Notes: generated by a model from the letters alone, not told the origin. DNA of 64,000 nucleotides from Streptomyces sp. V4I2 (GCF_030817655.1 NZ_JAUSZM010000003.1:7316001-7380000); one strand, 5' to 3'. Positions 33,844 through 45,360 are shown, counted from the stretch's first letter. Numbers and translations are program-made.

Positions 33844-34869
33844 ATGGCAGAACTCGAAGTCGCGCTGATCGGCGCGGGCGGCATCGCCCGCACGCATCTG
33901 CCCGCGTGGGTCGCCCTCGGCGCGCGCGTACGCCTCTACGCACCCGACGGCCAGGCCCCCGCCCTGGCCCGCGAGTTCGGCGCGACGTCCGTGGGCTCCC
34001 TGCGTGAGGCGATCGCCGGGGCCAACGTGGTGGATGTGTGCACGCCGACCGACACCCACCGGGAGATCACCCTGGCCGCCGTCGCGGCCGGGGCCCACGT
34101 CCTGTGCGAGAAGCCGCTGGCGCTCGGCGCGGCCGAGGCCGCGGAGATGGCCGACGCGGCGGAAGCGGCCGGGGTGCGGCTGTACCCGGGACACGTCGTG
34201 CGCTACTTCCCCGCCTACGCCCGCCTGCGCGCCCTCGTCGCCGGGGGCGGCCTGGGCCGGGTGGCGGTCGCCCGGTTCACCCGTACCGGCCGCTATCCCA
34301 CCTGGAGCGGCTGGTTCGCCGACCCGGCACGGTCCGGCGGGATCCTGACGGACCAGATGCTCCACGACATGGACATGGCCCGCTGGCTCTTCGGAGACGT
34401 CGTACGGGTCCACGCCCGGCAGCAGGGGCATCTCACCGCCCCGGCCCCGGAAGGAGCGGTCGCCACCGGGACCGCCGTCCTCACCCACGCGGGCGGCACC
34501 CTCACCCAGGTCGTAGGGGTGTGGGGGCCACCCGCGACGCCCTTCCGCACCACGTTCCATGTGTCGGGCACCGGCGGTACCGTCCAGCACGACTCCCAGG
34601 CCCACCTCGACCTGCGGATCACCGGCGCGGCGTCCGGCGGCCCGGCGGACGGCATACCGGGCGGAGACTTCGGGGAGTCGCCCTACCTCACCCAGATCCG
34701 CGAGTTCGCCGAGGCGTTCGCGGGCGGTCCGGAACCACGGGTGAGCGGCCGGGACGGTGTGGCCGCCGTCCGCATCGCCGAGGCGGCGGCGGAGTCGGCC
34801 CGTACCGGGCGCACCATCGAGCTCGCCCCGCAGACAACCACCGTACCCACAGGGGGAATCGACCAGTGA
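33844..34869 (+). CDS. Gfo/Idh/MocA family oxidoreductase
   Basis: 341-residue NAD(P)-dependent dehydrogenase acting on sugars, inositols or their acids. N-terminal Rossmann LIGAGGIARTHLPAW, the family lysine in LCEKPLALG (near residue 91), and GGILTDQMLHDMDMARWLFG with the conserved Asp/His pair of the catalytic region. The ATG at 33844 is preceded by GGAG. Same operon as the importer: the imported sugar is presumably oxidised by this enzyme. The next dehydrogenase gene overlaps its stop by GTGA. Confidence 0.9.
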   Translation: MAELEVALIGAGGIARTHLPAWVALGARVRLYAPDGQAPALAREFGATSVGSLREAIAGANVVDVCTPTDTHREITLAAVAAGAHVLCEKPLALGAAEAAEMADAAEAAGVRLYPGHVVRYFPAYARLRALVAGGGLGRVAVARFTRTGRYPTWSGWFADPARSGGILTDQMLHDMDMARWLFGDVVRVHARQQGHLTAPAPEGAVATGTAVLTHAGGTLTQVVGVWGPPATPFRTTFHVSGTGGTVQHDSQAHLDLRITGAASGGPADGIPGGDFGESPYLTQIREFAEAFAGGPEPRVSGRDGVAAVRIAEAAAESARTGRTIELAPQTTTVPTGGIDQ

Positions 34870-35904
34870 GAGTCGCCGTACTGTCCTTCGCCCATGTGCA
34901 CGCCGCGACCTACATCGGGCTGCTGCGCGACCGCGAGGACATCGAACTGATCACCGCCGACCCCGACGCCCCGCCGGACGACCCCACCCCGCGGCCGGGA
35001 CCTCGCCGAACGACTGGGCGCGGCCTACGTCGACACCTGGGACGAGGTGTTCGCCCTGAGCCCCGACGCCGTGGTGGTCACCAGCGAGAACGCCCGCCAC
35101 CGGCACCTGGTCGAGCGGGCCGCCGCGGCCGGGGCGCACGTGCTGTGCGAGAAGCCCCTCGCGACGACGGAGGCGGACGCACGGGCCATGATCGACGCCT
35201 GCGCACGCGCCGGGGTCGGGCTGATGACCGCCTATCCCGTACGGTTCAGCCCGGCCTTCGTCGCCCTGCGCCGCGCGCTGGCCGACGGCCTGCTCGGCGG
35301 GCTGATCAGCGTCCACGGAGCCAACAACGGCTCGAACCCGGCCCGCTCGCGCCCCTGGTTCGCCGACCCGGAACTGGCGGGCGGCGGAGCGCTGGCCGAC
35401 CACACCGTCCACCTCGCCGACCTCGTGGACGCGCTGCTGGACGGCGAGCAGGCGGCGGAGGTGTACGCCCAGGCGAACAGCGTCCTGGACGACGGAGGCC
35501 CCGCACCGGACGTCGAGACCGCGGGCCTGGTCACCATCCGCTACCCCGGCGGGGTGGTCGCCGCCGTGGACGCCAGCTGGAGCCATCCGCCCGACCACCC
35601 GACCTGGGGCGGGCTCGCCATGACCTGCGTCGGCGAGAAGGCGATCGTGGAGTTCGACGCCTTCCCCCCGCTGCTCGGCGGCTTCGACTCCGCCACCGGC
35701 CGCGACCGCTGGGAGGCGGGCGGGGCCGATCTGGACGCCGCGATGCTCGACGAGTTCCTCGACGCCGCACGCACCGGACGGCGGCCGTCCCCCGACGGCG
35801 AGTCGGGCCTGCGCACCCTCCGGATCGTGCTGGCCGCCTACGAGTCGCTGCGTACCGGACATCCGGTGGCACTGTCGGCTGCCGTCGGGACGGCAGCCGA
35901 CTGA
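34866..35904 (+). pseudogene. Frameshifted Gfo/Idh/MocA oxidoreductase
   Basis: Begins with a GTG at 34866 (VRVAVLSFAHVHAATYIGLL) coupled to the preceding gene and reads well to DPDAPPDDPT, then homology jumps to the +1 frame (RGRDLAERLGAAYVDTWDEV) and runs to 35904, with LCEKPLATT, GALADHTVHLADLVDALL and a normal C-terminus. One extra base in the ACCCCACCCC stretch (34981-34990) explains it; deleting one C gives an intact 345-residue enzyme. As written, the first frame stays open to 36137 and makes a garbled product. It may be a sequencing or assembly error rather than real inactivation, since the rest looks undecayed. Confidence 0.85.
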
Positions 35905-35910
35905 CGACCG

Positions 35911-36137
35911 CTAGGGCCTGTCCGGCGGATCATGCCGCAGACGCGGGGCGTGGCACGCCGATCTGCGGCGTTGTCGTCGGTTGCCGATTCCCCCACTCTC
36001 GACTTCGCTCGAGCGGGGGGACCCCCATCGCATCGACGCCCTCCTCCGCCTTGCAGCTCGACGCACCACGCCCCGCTCACCTGCGTCGATCAGGCACCGC
36101 CGATTTCCTGCGACCTGATCCGCCGGACAGGCCCTAG
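35911..36137. mobile_element. MITE-like nonautonomous element
   Basis: 227 bp bounded by perfect 22-bp inverted repeats (35911-35932 and 36116-36137) that begin CTAGGGCCTGTCCGGCGG. The outer CTAG is palindromic and fits the target preference of IS5-like transposases. Sub-terminal arms also pair (CGGGGCGTGG with CCACGCCCCG) and a central hairpin CCCCCACTCTCGA/CTCGAGCGGGGG lies at 35990-36019. There is no transposase gene. Related repeats are, from memory, scattered through Streptomyces genomes. Its right end contains the stop codon of glgB. Confidence 0.8.
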
Positions 36138-38620
36138 GCCGGCCGCAGCCACACCGTGGCCATCGGCGGCAGCGTCAGCCGGATGCTGGCCGCCCGGCCG
36201 TGCCACGGCTGCGGCTCCGGCTTGATGACGTCCGGGTTGGTGACGTCGCTGCCGCCGTACTTCGCCGCGTCCGTGTTGAGGGACTCGTGCCAGGCCGGGA
36301 TCTCGTCCGGAACGCCGAGGCGGTAGTCGTGGCGGACCACCGGCGAGAAGTTGGAGATCGCGAGCAACGGGTTGCCCTCGGCGTCGTACCGCAGGAACGC
36401 GAAGACGTTGTCCTCGGCCGCGTCGCCGACCACCCACTGGAAACCGGAGGGGTCGGTGTCGCGCTGCCACAGCGCCGGGGTGTGCCGGTAGACGATGTTG
36501 AGGTCCCGGACCAGGTCCCGCACGCCCCGGTGGTCCGGCTCCGCCCCGTACGCGGGGTCCAGGAGCCACCAGTCCGGGCCGTGCGCCTCGGACCACTCGG
36601 CGCCCTGCGCGAACTCCTGGCCCATGAAGAGGAGTTGCTTGCCGGGGTGGGACCACATGAACCCGAGGTAGGCGCGGTGGTTGGCGCGCTGCTGCCACCA
36701 GTCGCCGGGCATCTTCGAGACCAGGGACCGCTTGCCGTGGACGACCTCGTCGTGGGAGATGGGCAGGACGTAGTTCTCGCTGTAGGCGTAGACCATGGAG
36801 AAGGTCATCTCGCCGTGGTGGTACTTGCGGTGGATCGGGTCGTGGCTCACGTAGTCAAGCGAGTCGTGCATCCAGCCCATGTTCCACTTCAGCCCGAAGC
36901 CCAGGCCGCCGGTGTCGGTCGGGCGGGTCACTCCGTCCCAGGCCGTGGACTCCTCCGCGATCGTCACGACCCCCGGCACCCGCCGGTACACCGTGGCGTT
37001 CATCTCCTGGAGGAAGGCCACCGCGTCCAGGTTCTCCCGGCCGCCGTGCTCGTTGGGCGTCCACTGGCCCGGCTCGCGGGAGTAGTCGAGGTAGAGCATC
37101 GAGGCGACCGCGTCCACGCGCAGGCCGTCGATGTGGAACTCCTCGCACCAGTACACGGCGTTGGCGACCAGGAAGTTGCGCACCTCGGTGCGGCCGTAGT
37201 CGAACTCCAGGGTGCCCCAGTCGGGGTGGGCGGACCGGAGCGGGTCCTCGTGCTCGTAGAGGGGACGGCCGTCGAACTCGGCCAGTGCCCAGTCGTCGCG
37301 CGGGAAGTGCGCCGGCACCCAGTCCATCAGTACGCCGATGCCGGCCTGGTGCAGCGCGTCGACCAGGTACTTGAAGTCGTCGGGGGTGCCGAGGCGGGCG
37401 GTCGGGGCGTAGAAGCCGGTGACCTGGTAGCCCCAGGAGCCGCCGAAGGGGTGCTCGGCGACCGGCATCAGCTCGACGTGGGTGAAGCCCAGATCCTTGA
37501 CGTACGCGGGCAGTTGCTCGGCCAGTTCGCGGTAGGTCAGTCCGGGGCGCCAGGACGGCAGATGGACCTCGTAGACCGAGAACGGCGCCTCGTGCGCGTG
37601 CGTGTCCGTGCGTTTCGCCAGCCACTCCTCGTCGTGCCACTCGTGGTGCGAGGAGGTCACGATGGACGAGGTGTTCGGCGGGACCTCCGTGCGGCGGGCC
37701 AGCGGGTCGGCGCGCAGGGTCCTGGAGCCGTCCGGCCGGGTGAGCTCGAACTTGTACAGCTCGCCCTCGCCGATGCCGGGCAGGAACAGCTCCCACACGC
37801 CGGTGCCGCCGAGTGAACGCATCGGATACGCGGTCGGGTCCCAGAAGTTGAAGGTGCCGGCCACGCGCACGCCCCGCGCGTTCGGCGCCCACACCGTGAA
37901 GCGGGTGCCGGTCACGCCCTGGTGGGTCATCGGCTCGGCGCCGAGCGCCGTCCACAGCTGCTCGTGCCGGCCCTCGCCGATCAGGTGCAGGTCGAGATCG
38001 CCCAGCGCGGGCAGGAAACGGTACGCGTCCTCGGTGTCCTGGACCGTCCCCTCGTACGCCACGAGCAGTCGGTACGCCGGGACCTCGGGCAGCGGCAGCA
38101 GGCCCGAGAAGAAGCCGTCCCCGTCGTCGTGCAGTTCGGCCCGCAGCTCCCCGGCGACGACCGTGACGGACAGCGCGTACGGCCGGAACGCGCGGAAGGC
38201 GACCCCGCCGGGCACCGGGTGGGCGCCGAGCACCGAGTGCGGGGCGTGGTGGGTGCCGGCCAGCAGACGCTCGCGGTCACCGGCGTCCACGGCGGGGGAG
38301 ACCACGACGGGTGCCTCCTGCCGCGGAGCGGGAATCGGCGCGGTGACCTTCTTCGCGGTGGCCTTGTTGGTCGTGGCCTTCTTCGCGGTGGCCCTTTTCG
38401 CGCCGGCCTTCTTCGTCGTGGCCTTCTTGGCGGCCGGGGCCGTCTTCTTCGCCGTGGTCTTCTTCGTCACCGTCTTCTCGGCGGTGGTCTTCTTCGCCGC
38501 CGCCTTCTTCACCGCTTTCTTGGGCGCGGTCGCCTTCTCCGCGGCCTTCTTCACACTCTTCGCGGCTTGCGCAGCCGTCTTCTTCGGATCCGAACCGCTG
38601 GACGGTGTGCGGGGGGTCAC
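36134..38620 (-). CDS. glgB: 1,4-alpha-glucan branching enzyme with Lys/Ala-rich tail
   Basis: Cuts alpha-1,4 chains and rejoins them as alpha-1,6 branches in glycogen or GlgE-made glucan. 828 residues: a Lys/Ala/Thr-rich N-terminal tail (about 12-92), CBM48 modules, then the GH13 barrel with GLRVDAVASMLYLDY (nucleophile Asp), TIAEESTAW (acid/base Glu), LPISHDEVVHGKRS (third acid) and a C-terminal beta domain. The GTG at 38620 has AGGAGG eight bases upstream; the frame is open upstream but that is not protein-like. The family is usually 700-770 residues, the excess being the tail. Last gene of glgE-treS-mak-glgB. Its TAG stop lies in the end of a MITE-like element. Confidence 0.95.
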   Translation of the reverse strand: MTPRTPSSGSDPKKTAAQAAKSVKKAAEKATAPKKAVKKAAAKKTTAEKTVTKKTTAKKTAPAAKKATTKKAGAKRATAKKATTNKATAKKVTAPIPAPRQEAPVVVSPAVDAGDRERLLAGTHHAPHSVLGAHPVPGGVAFRAFRPYALSVTVVAGELRAELHDDGDGFFSGLLPLPEVPAYRLLVAYEGTVQDTEDAYRFLPALGDLDLHLIGEGRHEQLWTALGAEPMTHQGVTGTRFTVWAPNARGVRVAGTFNFWDPTAYPMRSLGGTGVWELFLPGIGEGELYKFELTRPDGSRTLRADPLARRTEVPPNTSSIVTSSHHEWHDEEWLAKRTDTHAHEAPFSVYEVHLPSWRPGLTYRELAEQLPAYVKDLGFTHVELMPVAEHPFGGSWGYQVTGFYAPTARLGTPDDFKYLVDALHQAGIGVLMDWVPAHFPRDDWALAEFDGRPLYEHEDPLRSAHPDWGTLEFDYGRTEVRNFLVANAVYWCEEFHIDGLRVDAVASMLYLDYSREPGQWTPNEHGGRENLDAVAFLQEMNATVYRRVPGVVTIAEESTAWDGVTRPTDTGGLGFGLKWNMGWMHDSLDYVSHDPIHRKYHHGEMTFSMVYAYSENYVLPISHDEVVHGKRSLVSKMPGDWWQQRANHRAYLGFMWSHPGKQLLFMGQEFAQGAEWSEAHGPDWWLLDPAYGAEPDHRGVRDLVRDLNIVYRHTPALWQRDTDPSGFQWVVGDAAEDNVFAFLRYDAEGNPLLAISNFSPVVRHDYRLGVPDEIPAWHESLNTDAAKYGGSDVTNPDVIKPEPQPWHGRAASIRLTLPPMATVWLRPA

Positions 38621-38652
38621 TGGCGGAGCCTCCTGGGCGAAAATCTGGTCGG

Positions 38653-40041
38653 TCAGATCAGGTCGGATGTCACGTAGCCCTCGATGGCGGCCATCGGCAC
38701 CGGAAGCCAGTCGGGACGGTGGCGGGCCTCGTAGACGACCTCGTAGATCGCCTTGTCCGTCTCGTAGGCGCGCAGCAACACCGGGTCGGTCCGCGGATCG
38801 ACGCCGCTGACCTCCGCGTACCCGGAGCAGTACGCCGCCCGGCAGGCCTCGGCCCAGCCCGGCACCGGCAGGTCGGTGGAGTGGGCCGCGTAATCGAAGG
38901 AGCGGAGCATGCCCGCGATGTCCCGGGCCGGCGGCTGTGGCATCCGGCGTTCGGCGAGCGGTTTCGACGGCTCGCCCTCGAAGTCGATCAGCGACCACTG
39001 GCCGGCCGGAGAGCGCAGGCACTGGCCGAGGTGCAGGTCGCCGTGGATGCGCTGCGCGGTCCAGGTACGGCCCTCCGCGGCCAGGTCGGCCAGCGCCGTG
39101 AACGCGGAGTGCAGCCCGGGCGCGTACGGCCGGAGCGCGGGCACCGCCTGCACGGCCGCCTCAAGACGCTCGATCATGCCGTCGGCCAGCAGCTGGAGCT
39201 GGGTGTGGCCGAGGGTCACCGTGGGCAGCGCGCGGGCCAGCGCGGTGTGCACCTCGGCGGTGGCCCGCCCCAGCGACCGTGCCTCCGCGCCGAAGTCCTC
39301 GCCCTTGGCCAGCTCCCGCAGCGCGAGTTCCCAGCTGTCGGAGGCGCCCTGCACGAACGGCTGGAGGACGCCGAGGACGTACGACTCCCCGTCCAGCTCC
39401 GCCCGCAGCCATCCCGTCGGCGCGGGCACCCGGGGGCACCCCTCCCGGGCGAGGGCCAGCGGCAGTTCAAGGTCGGGGTTGGTGCCGGGCACGATCCGGC
39501 GCAACAGCTTCAGGATGAACGTATCTCCGTAGACGATCGACGAGTTGGACTGCTCGGCGGTCATCACCCGGGGCACGAGACCGTCCCGGATCTCCTGCTG
39601 CGGGTCGCGTTCGAAGCGCAGCCCGCCGATCCGGGCCCGGGTACGCAGGGCCTCCAGGAGCAGTTCGGCCGGCCGGGGGTCGTACAGGGCCTCGTACGCC
39701 GTGTATCCGGCGAGCGGGCCGTCGTCGACGTGTCCGATCAGCGCGGGCGCCAGCCGGGGCGGCAGCGCCTCGCGCACGCCTATGAGGAGCTGGTAGCAGT
39801 CACCGGGATGCGGCGCGCTGCCCAGCGCGAGGGGCTGGTGGGCACGCACCAGCAGGTGGTACACGCCCTGCTTCGCCGTCGGCGGCAGCAGCTCGGTGGC
39901 CGCCACCAGGGAGAACCCGGTGACCGGGCGCCCCTTGCCCGCGAACCAGCGCTGCCGCGGCAGCCACTCCCGCAACAGGGGATCCAGTGACGCAAGGAGG
40001 CCAGGATGTGTCGTGGCGGTACGGGTGACGGCTTCCGACAT
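38653..40041 (-). CDS. mak: Maltokinase
   Basis: Phosphorylates maltose with ATP to maltose-1-phosphate, substrate of GlgE; also called Pep2. 462 residues with an N-terminal cap domain (LREWLPRQRWFAGKG, typical of mycobacterial and Streptomyces Mak) and a kinase fold with QRIHGDLHLGQCL (catalytic Asp) and SLIDFEGEPSKPLAERR (metal-binding Asp). The ATG at 40041 follows GGAAAGGA. Its position between treS and glgB fits the pathway. No fusion to TreS, unlike in some genomes. Confidence 0.94.
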   Translation of the reverse strand: MSEAVTRTATTHPGLLASLDPLLREWLPRQRWFAGKGRPVTGFSLVAATELLPPTAKQGVYHLLVRAHQPLALGSAPHPGDCYQLLIGVREALPPRLAPALIGHVDDGPLAGYTAYEALYDPRPAELLLEALRTRARIGGLRFERDPQQEIRDGLVPRVMTAEQSNSSIVYGDTFILKLLRRIVPGTNPDLELPLALAREGCPRVPAPTGWLRAELDGESYVLGVLQPFVQGASDSWELALRELAKGEDFGAEARSLGRATAEVHTALARALPTVTLGHTQLQLLADGMIERLEAAVQAVPALRPYAPGLHSAFTALADLAAEGRTWTAQRIHGDLHLGQCLRSPAGQWSLIDFEGEPSKPLAERRMPQPPARDIAGMLRSFDYAAHSTDLPVPGWAEACRAAYCSGYAEVSGVDPRTDPVLLRAYETDKAIYEVVYEARHRPDWLPVPMAAIEGYVTSDLI

Positions 40042-40145
40042 GGCGTCGCGTCCTTTCCCCGGGTGGGCGGGGTGTTACTGATGCGTGCCCCGGGCGGGGC
40101 GGTGGAAACCGACCCGCCCGGGGTTCTACCGGGCATTTCCGGTCG

Positions 40146-41845
<1,700 letters not shown>

Positions 41846-41846
<1 letters not shown>

Positions 41847-43942
41847 TATGTGGGTGACCCTCCGATCTGCGGGGTGGACGGTCGCAGAACCGAGAAGATG
41901 TGCGCGGGCCGGGTGCCCGGTTCGAGGCGCACATAATTGGCCCTGCCCCAGTAGTAGGTCTCGCCGGTGAGCTCGTCGCGCACCGGCACCGACTCGTGCC
42001 ATTCCAGGCCGAGTTGCGGCATGTCCAACGAGACCGTGGCCTCCTGGGTGTGGTGGGGGTCGAGGTTGGCGACCACCAGAACCGTGTTCGAGCCGCTCCG
42101 CTTCGAGTACGCGATCACCGCTTCCTGGTCCGCCTGGTGGAAGTGGAGATCGCGTAGCTGCCGCAGGGCCGGGTTCGCGCGCCGGATCGTGTTGAGCCGG
42201 GTGATCAGGGGGGTCAGGGAGCGGCCCTCGCGGTCGGCCGCCTCCCAGTCGCGGGGTTTGATCTGGTACTTCTCCGAGTCGAGGTACTCCTCGCTGCCGT
42301 CCCGCAGCGGGGTGTTCTCGCACAGCTCGTAGCCGCTGTAGATGCCCCAGGCCGGCGACAGAGTCGCGGCGAGCACCGCGCGCACCTCGAAGGCGGGCCG
42401 GCCGCCGCGCTGGAGGTACTCGTGCAGGATGTCCGGGGTGTTGGTGAAGAAGTTGGGCCGCATGTAGGCGGCCGCCTCGCCGGACAGCTCGGTCAGGTAC
42501 TCGGTCAGCTCCTGCTTGCCGGTGCGCCAGGTGAAGTACGTGTACGACTGCTGGAAACCGGTCTGCGCCAGGGTGTGCATCATCGCCGGGCGGGTGAACG
42601 CCTCGGCCAGGAAGATCACGTCCGGGTCGGTGCGGTTGATGTCCGCGATGACCCGCTCCCAGAACACCACCGGCTTGGTGTGCGGATTGTCCACGCGGAA
42701 GATCCGCACCCCGTGGTCCATCCAGTGCCGCAGCACCCGCAGGGTCTCGGCGATCAGACCGTCCAGGTCGGCGTCGAAGGCGATCGGGTAGATGTCCTGG
42801 TACTTCTTCGGCGGGTTCTCCGCGTACGCGATCGTGCCGTCCGGGCGATGGTGGAACCACTCCGGATGCTTCTGCACCCAGGGATGGTCCGGGGAGCACT
42901 GCAACGCGAAGTCCAGGGCGATCTCCATGCCCAGGCCCTTGGCTTCCCGCACGAACCAGTCGAAGTCCTCGATCGTCCCCAGGTCGGGGTGGACCGCGTC
43001 ATGGCCGCCCTCGGGGGAGCCGATCGCCCAGGGCACCCCGACGTCCTCGGGCCCGGGTGAGAGCGTGTTGTTGCGGCCCTTGCGGAAGGTGTGGCCGATC
43101 GGGTGGATCGGCGGCAGATACACCACGTCGAAGCCCATCGCGGCGATCGCCGGCAGCCGGCGGGCCGCGGTGCGGAACGTGCCGTGCGGGCGCTGCGGTG
43201 TGCCCTCCGAGCGCGGGAAGAACTCGTACCAGGAGCCGTACAGGGCCCGCTCCCGCTCCACCAGCAGCGGCAGCGTCTCCGACGCCGTCACCAGCTCCCG
43301 CAACGGGTATCGGGCCAGGACCGCGTCCACCTCCGGCGTCAACGCGGCGGCCAGTCGGGCCGCTGCCGGGCGGGTCTCGTCGCGCAGGGCGGCGACGGCG
43401 GCGCGCAGGACCTGCCGTTTGCCTTTCTTGGGGACGTCGGCGGCCGCCCGTTCGTACAGCCGGGCGCCCTCCTCCAGGACGAGTTCGGTGTCCATGCCCG
43501 CGGGGATCTTGATCCGGGCGTGGTGCCGCCAGGTGGTGACGGGATCGCCCCAGGCCTGAACGGTGTACGTCCAGCGGCCGGGCGCGTCGGCGCTGACGGT
43601 GGCGCCCCAGCGGTCGGTGCCGGGCGCCAGTTCGCGCATCGGCGTCCAGGGGCCCGGCCGGCCTTCCGGATCCGTCAGGACGACGTTGGCGGCGACGGCG
43701 TCGTGCCCCTCGCGGAAGACGGTGGCCGAGACCTCGAAGGTCTCGCCCACGACGGCCTTGGCGGGCCTGCGTCCGCGCTGGACGACCGGGCGGACGTCCA
43801 GGACGGGTATGCGTCCGATGCCGGTGGCGGTGTCGCCCGCGGAGGGTGGCTCCGGGGCCGGCGGACCGACGTCGACCGGGCGCACGGGTACTGCTTCGGT
43901 GCTCGGTGTCGGGGGTGCTGACGAGTGGTGCGTGGCGGGCAT
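41846..43942 (-). CDS. glgE: Maltosyltransferase (maltose-1-phosphate glucan extender)
   Basis: Transfers maltosyl units from maltose-1-phosphate to alpha-1,4-glucan, the polymerase of the GlgE pathway. 698 residues: a disordered Pro-rich N-terminus (1-45), an N-terminal beta domain with RIPVLDVRPVVQRGRRPAKA, a helical S domain, then GH13_3 catalytic domain with YLPPIHPIGHTFRKGRNN, FRVDNPHTKPVVFWE (nucleophile Asp) and FLAEAFTRPAMM (acid/base Glu). The ATG at 43942 has AGGAG six bases upstream. First gene of the operon; the 218-base gap upstream should hold its promoter. Confidence 0.96.
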
Positions 43943-44160
43943 GACCGCTCCTGTCCGCGTCAACGTTGGGTGGGCGGATGGCTGTGGGGAGGTGGGTCCT
44001 GCGTGGTGTCCCTGTGGTCTTTCTCAGGGGCGTACCGGAGGAGCCTTCCCACCCTATTCGGGTGGGCAATCCGGCACTTTGTTAACTACTCACGCGTATG
44101 TCTGCACACAAGACCGGCCCCGTTCTGGCCGAACGGGGCCGGTGCGGGAGTCGGCCCCGG
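43943..44160 (-). promoter_or_regulatory. glgE operon upstream region
   Basis: 218 bases between the subtilisin gene and glgE, both on the minus strand. It holds a hairpin CCCACCC/GGGTGGG (44048-44066) and an AT-rich stretch (TTTGTTAACTACT at 44079-44091) that may belong to the glgE promoter. Next to the subtilisin stop is a strong terminator (listed separately). No known sigma-factor site was identified with confidence. Confidence 0.4.
44113..44143 (-). terminator. Terminator after subtilisin gene
   Basis: A perfect 13-base stem ACCGGCCCCGTTC (44113-44125) with GAACGGGGCCGGT (44131-44143) and a 5-base loop. There is no T-run, which is common in Streptomyces terminators. It separates the protease gene from the glg operon. 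Confidence 0.75.
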
Positions 44161-45360
44161 TCAGCGCGGTACCCACAGCAGTTTGTTCGGAGATCCAAGG
44201 CCCCGGCCGGAGACTTTTCCGGACCCGGCCATGTCGACAAGTGCCTTCCCGACCTGGGCCGGAGTGGCCTTTCGATGGTCCGCGAGATAGAGCGCGGCCG
44301 CGCCCGCCGCGTGCGGCGACGCCATCGACGTACCGGACGAGGTGGCGGTGGCGGTGTTGCTCGCGATGGCGGCCGACGTGACCGACACACCTGGCGCGAA
44401 CAGGTCGAGGGCCGAGCCGTAGTTGGAGAAGCCCGCCCTGACGTCCTTCCTGTCACTCGCGCCGACCGTGATCGCCTGCCGTACGCCCGCCGGGGAGTAG
44501 AGGGAGGCGGGCCGGCCGTCGTTGCCGGCGGCGATCGTGTACGTCACGCCGGACGCGATGGAGGTGCGTACGGCGGCGTCCAGCTGGGCGTTGCGGTAGC
44601 CGCCCAGGCTGAGGTTGGCGACCGCGGGCTTCTTCGCGTTCCTGGTCACCCAGTCGATGCCGGCGATGACCCGGGCGGTGGTGCCCGCGCCCGCGTTGTC
44701 GAGGACGCGTACGGCGACCACCTTGGCCTTCTTGGCCACGCCGTACTTGGTGCCGGCGACCGTGCCGGCGACATGGGTGCCGTGGCCGTTGCCGTCGCCC
44801 GCGCTCTTGTCGCCGCCGACGAAGTCCCAGCCGTAGCTCGCCCGGCCGCCGAAGTCCTTGTGGCCGGTCCGGATGCCGGTGTCGATCACGTAGACCGTGA
44901 CGCCCGCCCCCGCGGAGTCCGGCCAGGTGTAGCTCTTGTCCAGCGGCAGGTTCGGCTGGTCGATGCGGTCCAGGCCCCAGGACGGCGGGTTCTTCTGGAC
45001 GTGGTCCAGGGTCACCCGGGTGTCCTGGACGACCGAGGCGACGCGCGGGTCGGCCGCGAGCAGCTCGGCCTGTCTCTCGTCGGCCCTGATCGCGTAGCCG
45101 TTCATCACCGTGCCGTAGGTGTGGCTTATTTTCGCCCCGTATTTCTCGGCTATGCCCTTTCCGGCCGCCGACGGGGCCTTCGTTCCCCCCTCGAGTGTCA
45201 CCAGGTAACTTCCGCCGACGGAACCGGGTTGTCCGGCGCCGAGTATCCGCCCCTCCGGAACGGCGTGCGCGGGCAGGGTGATGGCCGAAAGCGCCGCGGC
45301 ACAGGTCACCGCAGTCAGGCCCCCCGCCACGCGCAGACGCCGTGTTCGCGTCCGTGCCAT
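44161..45360 (-). CDS. Secreted subtilisin-like serine protease (S8)
   Basis: 399 residues. A Sec signal peptide (ARTRTRRLRV then a hydrophobic core ending AHA, about residue 35), an I9 propeptide (YLVTLEGGTK to VASVVQD, about 50-115), and a proteinase K-type catalytic domain with VYVIDTGIR (Asp), GNGHGTHVAGT (His), ANLSLGG, AAGNDG (oxyanion Asn) and GTSMASPHAAG (Ser). The ATG at 45360 is used, with GAGGAGGGG nine bases upstream. It is secreted, autoprocessed and probably has no link to glycogen metabolism. Confidence 0.94.
   Translation of the reverse strand: MARTRTRRLRVAGGLTAVTCAAALSAITLPAHAVPEGRILGAGQPGSVGGSYLVTLEGGTKAPSAAGKGIAEKYGAKISHTYGTVMNGYAIRADERQAELLAADPRVASVVQDTRVTLDHVQKNPPSWGLDRIDQPNLPLDKSYTWPDSAGAGVTVYVIDTGIRTGHKDFGGRASYGWDFVGGDKSAGDGNGHGTHVAGTVAGTKYGVAKKAKVVAVRVLDNAGAGTTARVIAGIDWVTRNAKKPAVANLSLGGYRNAQLDAAVRTSIASGVTYTIAAGNDGRPASLYSPAGVRQAITVGASDRKDVRAGFSNYGSALDLFAPGVSVTSAAIASNTATATSSGTSMASPHAAGAAALYLADHRKATPAQVGKALVDMAGSGKVSGRGLGSPNKLLWVPR

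Noticed and set aside
35990..36019. Stand-alone terminator between the dehydrogenase and glgB genes
   Set aside because: The hairpin is an internal part of the 227-bp inverted-repeat element, so it is described with that element, though it may still end transcription.
34866..36137. A single long protein reading through the frameshift into the MITE
   Set aside because: After the frameshift the frame has shadow-type composition; homology clearly continues in the other frame.
44048..44066. Riboswitch in the glgE leader
   Set aside because: Only a simple 7-bp hairpin is visible, with no conserved riboswitch core; it is noted in the upstream region only.
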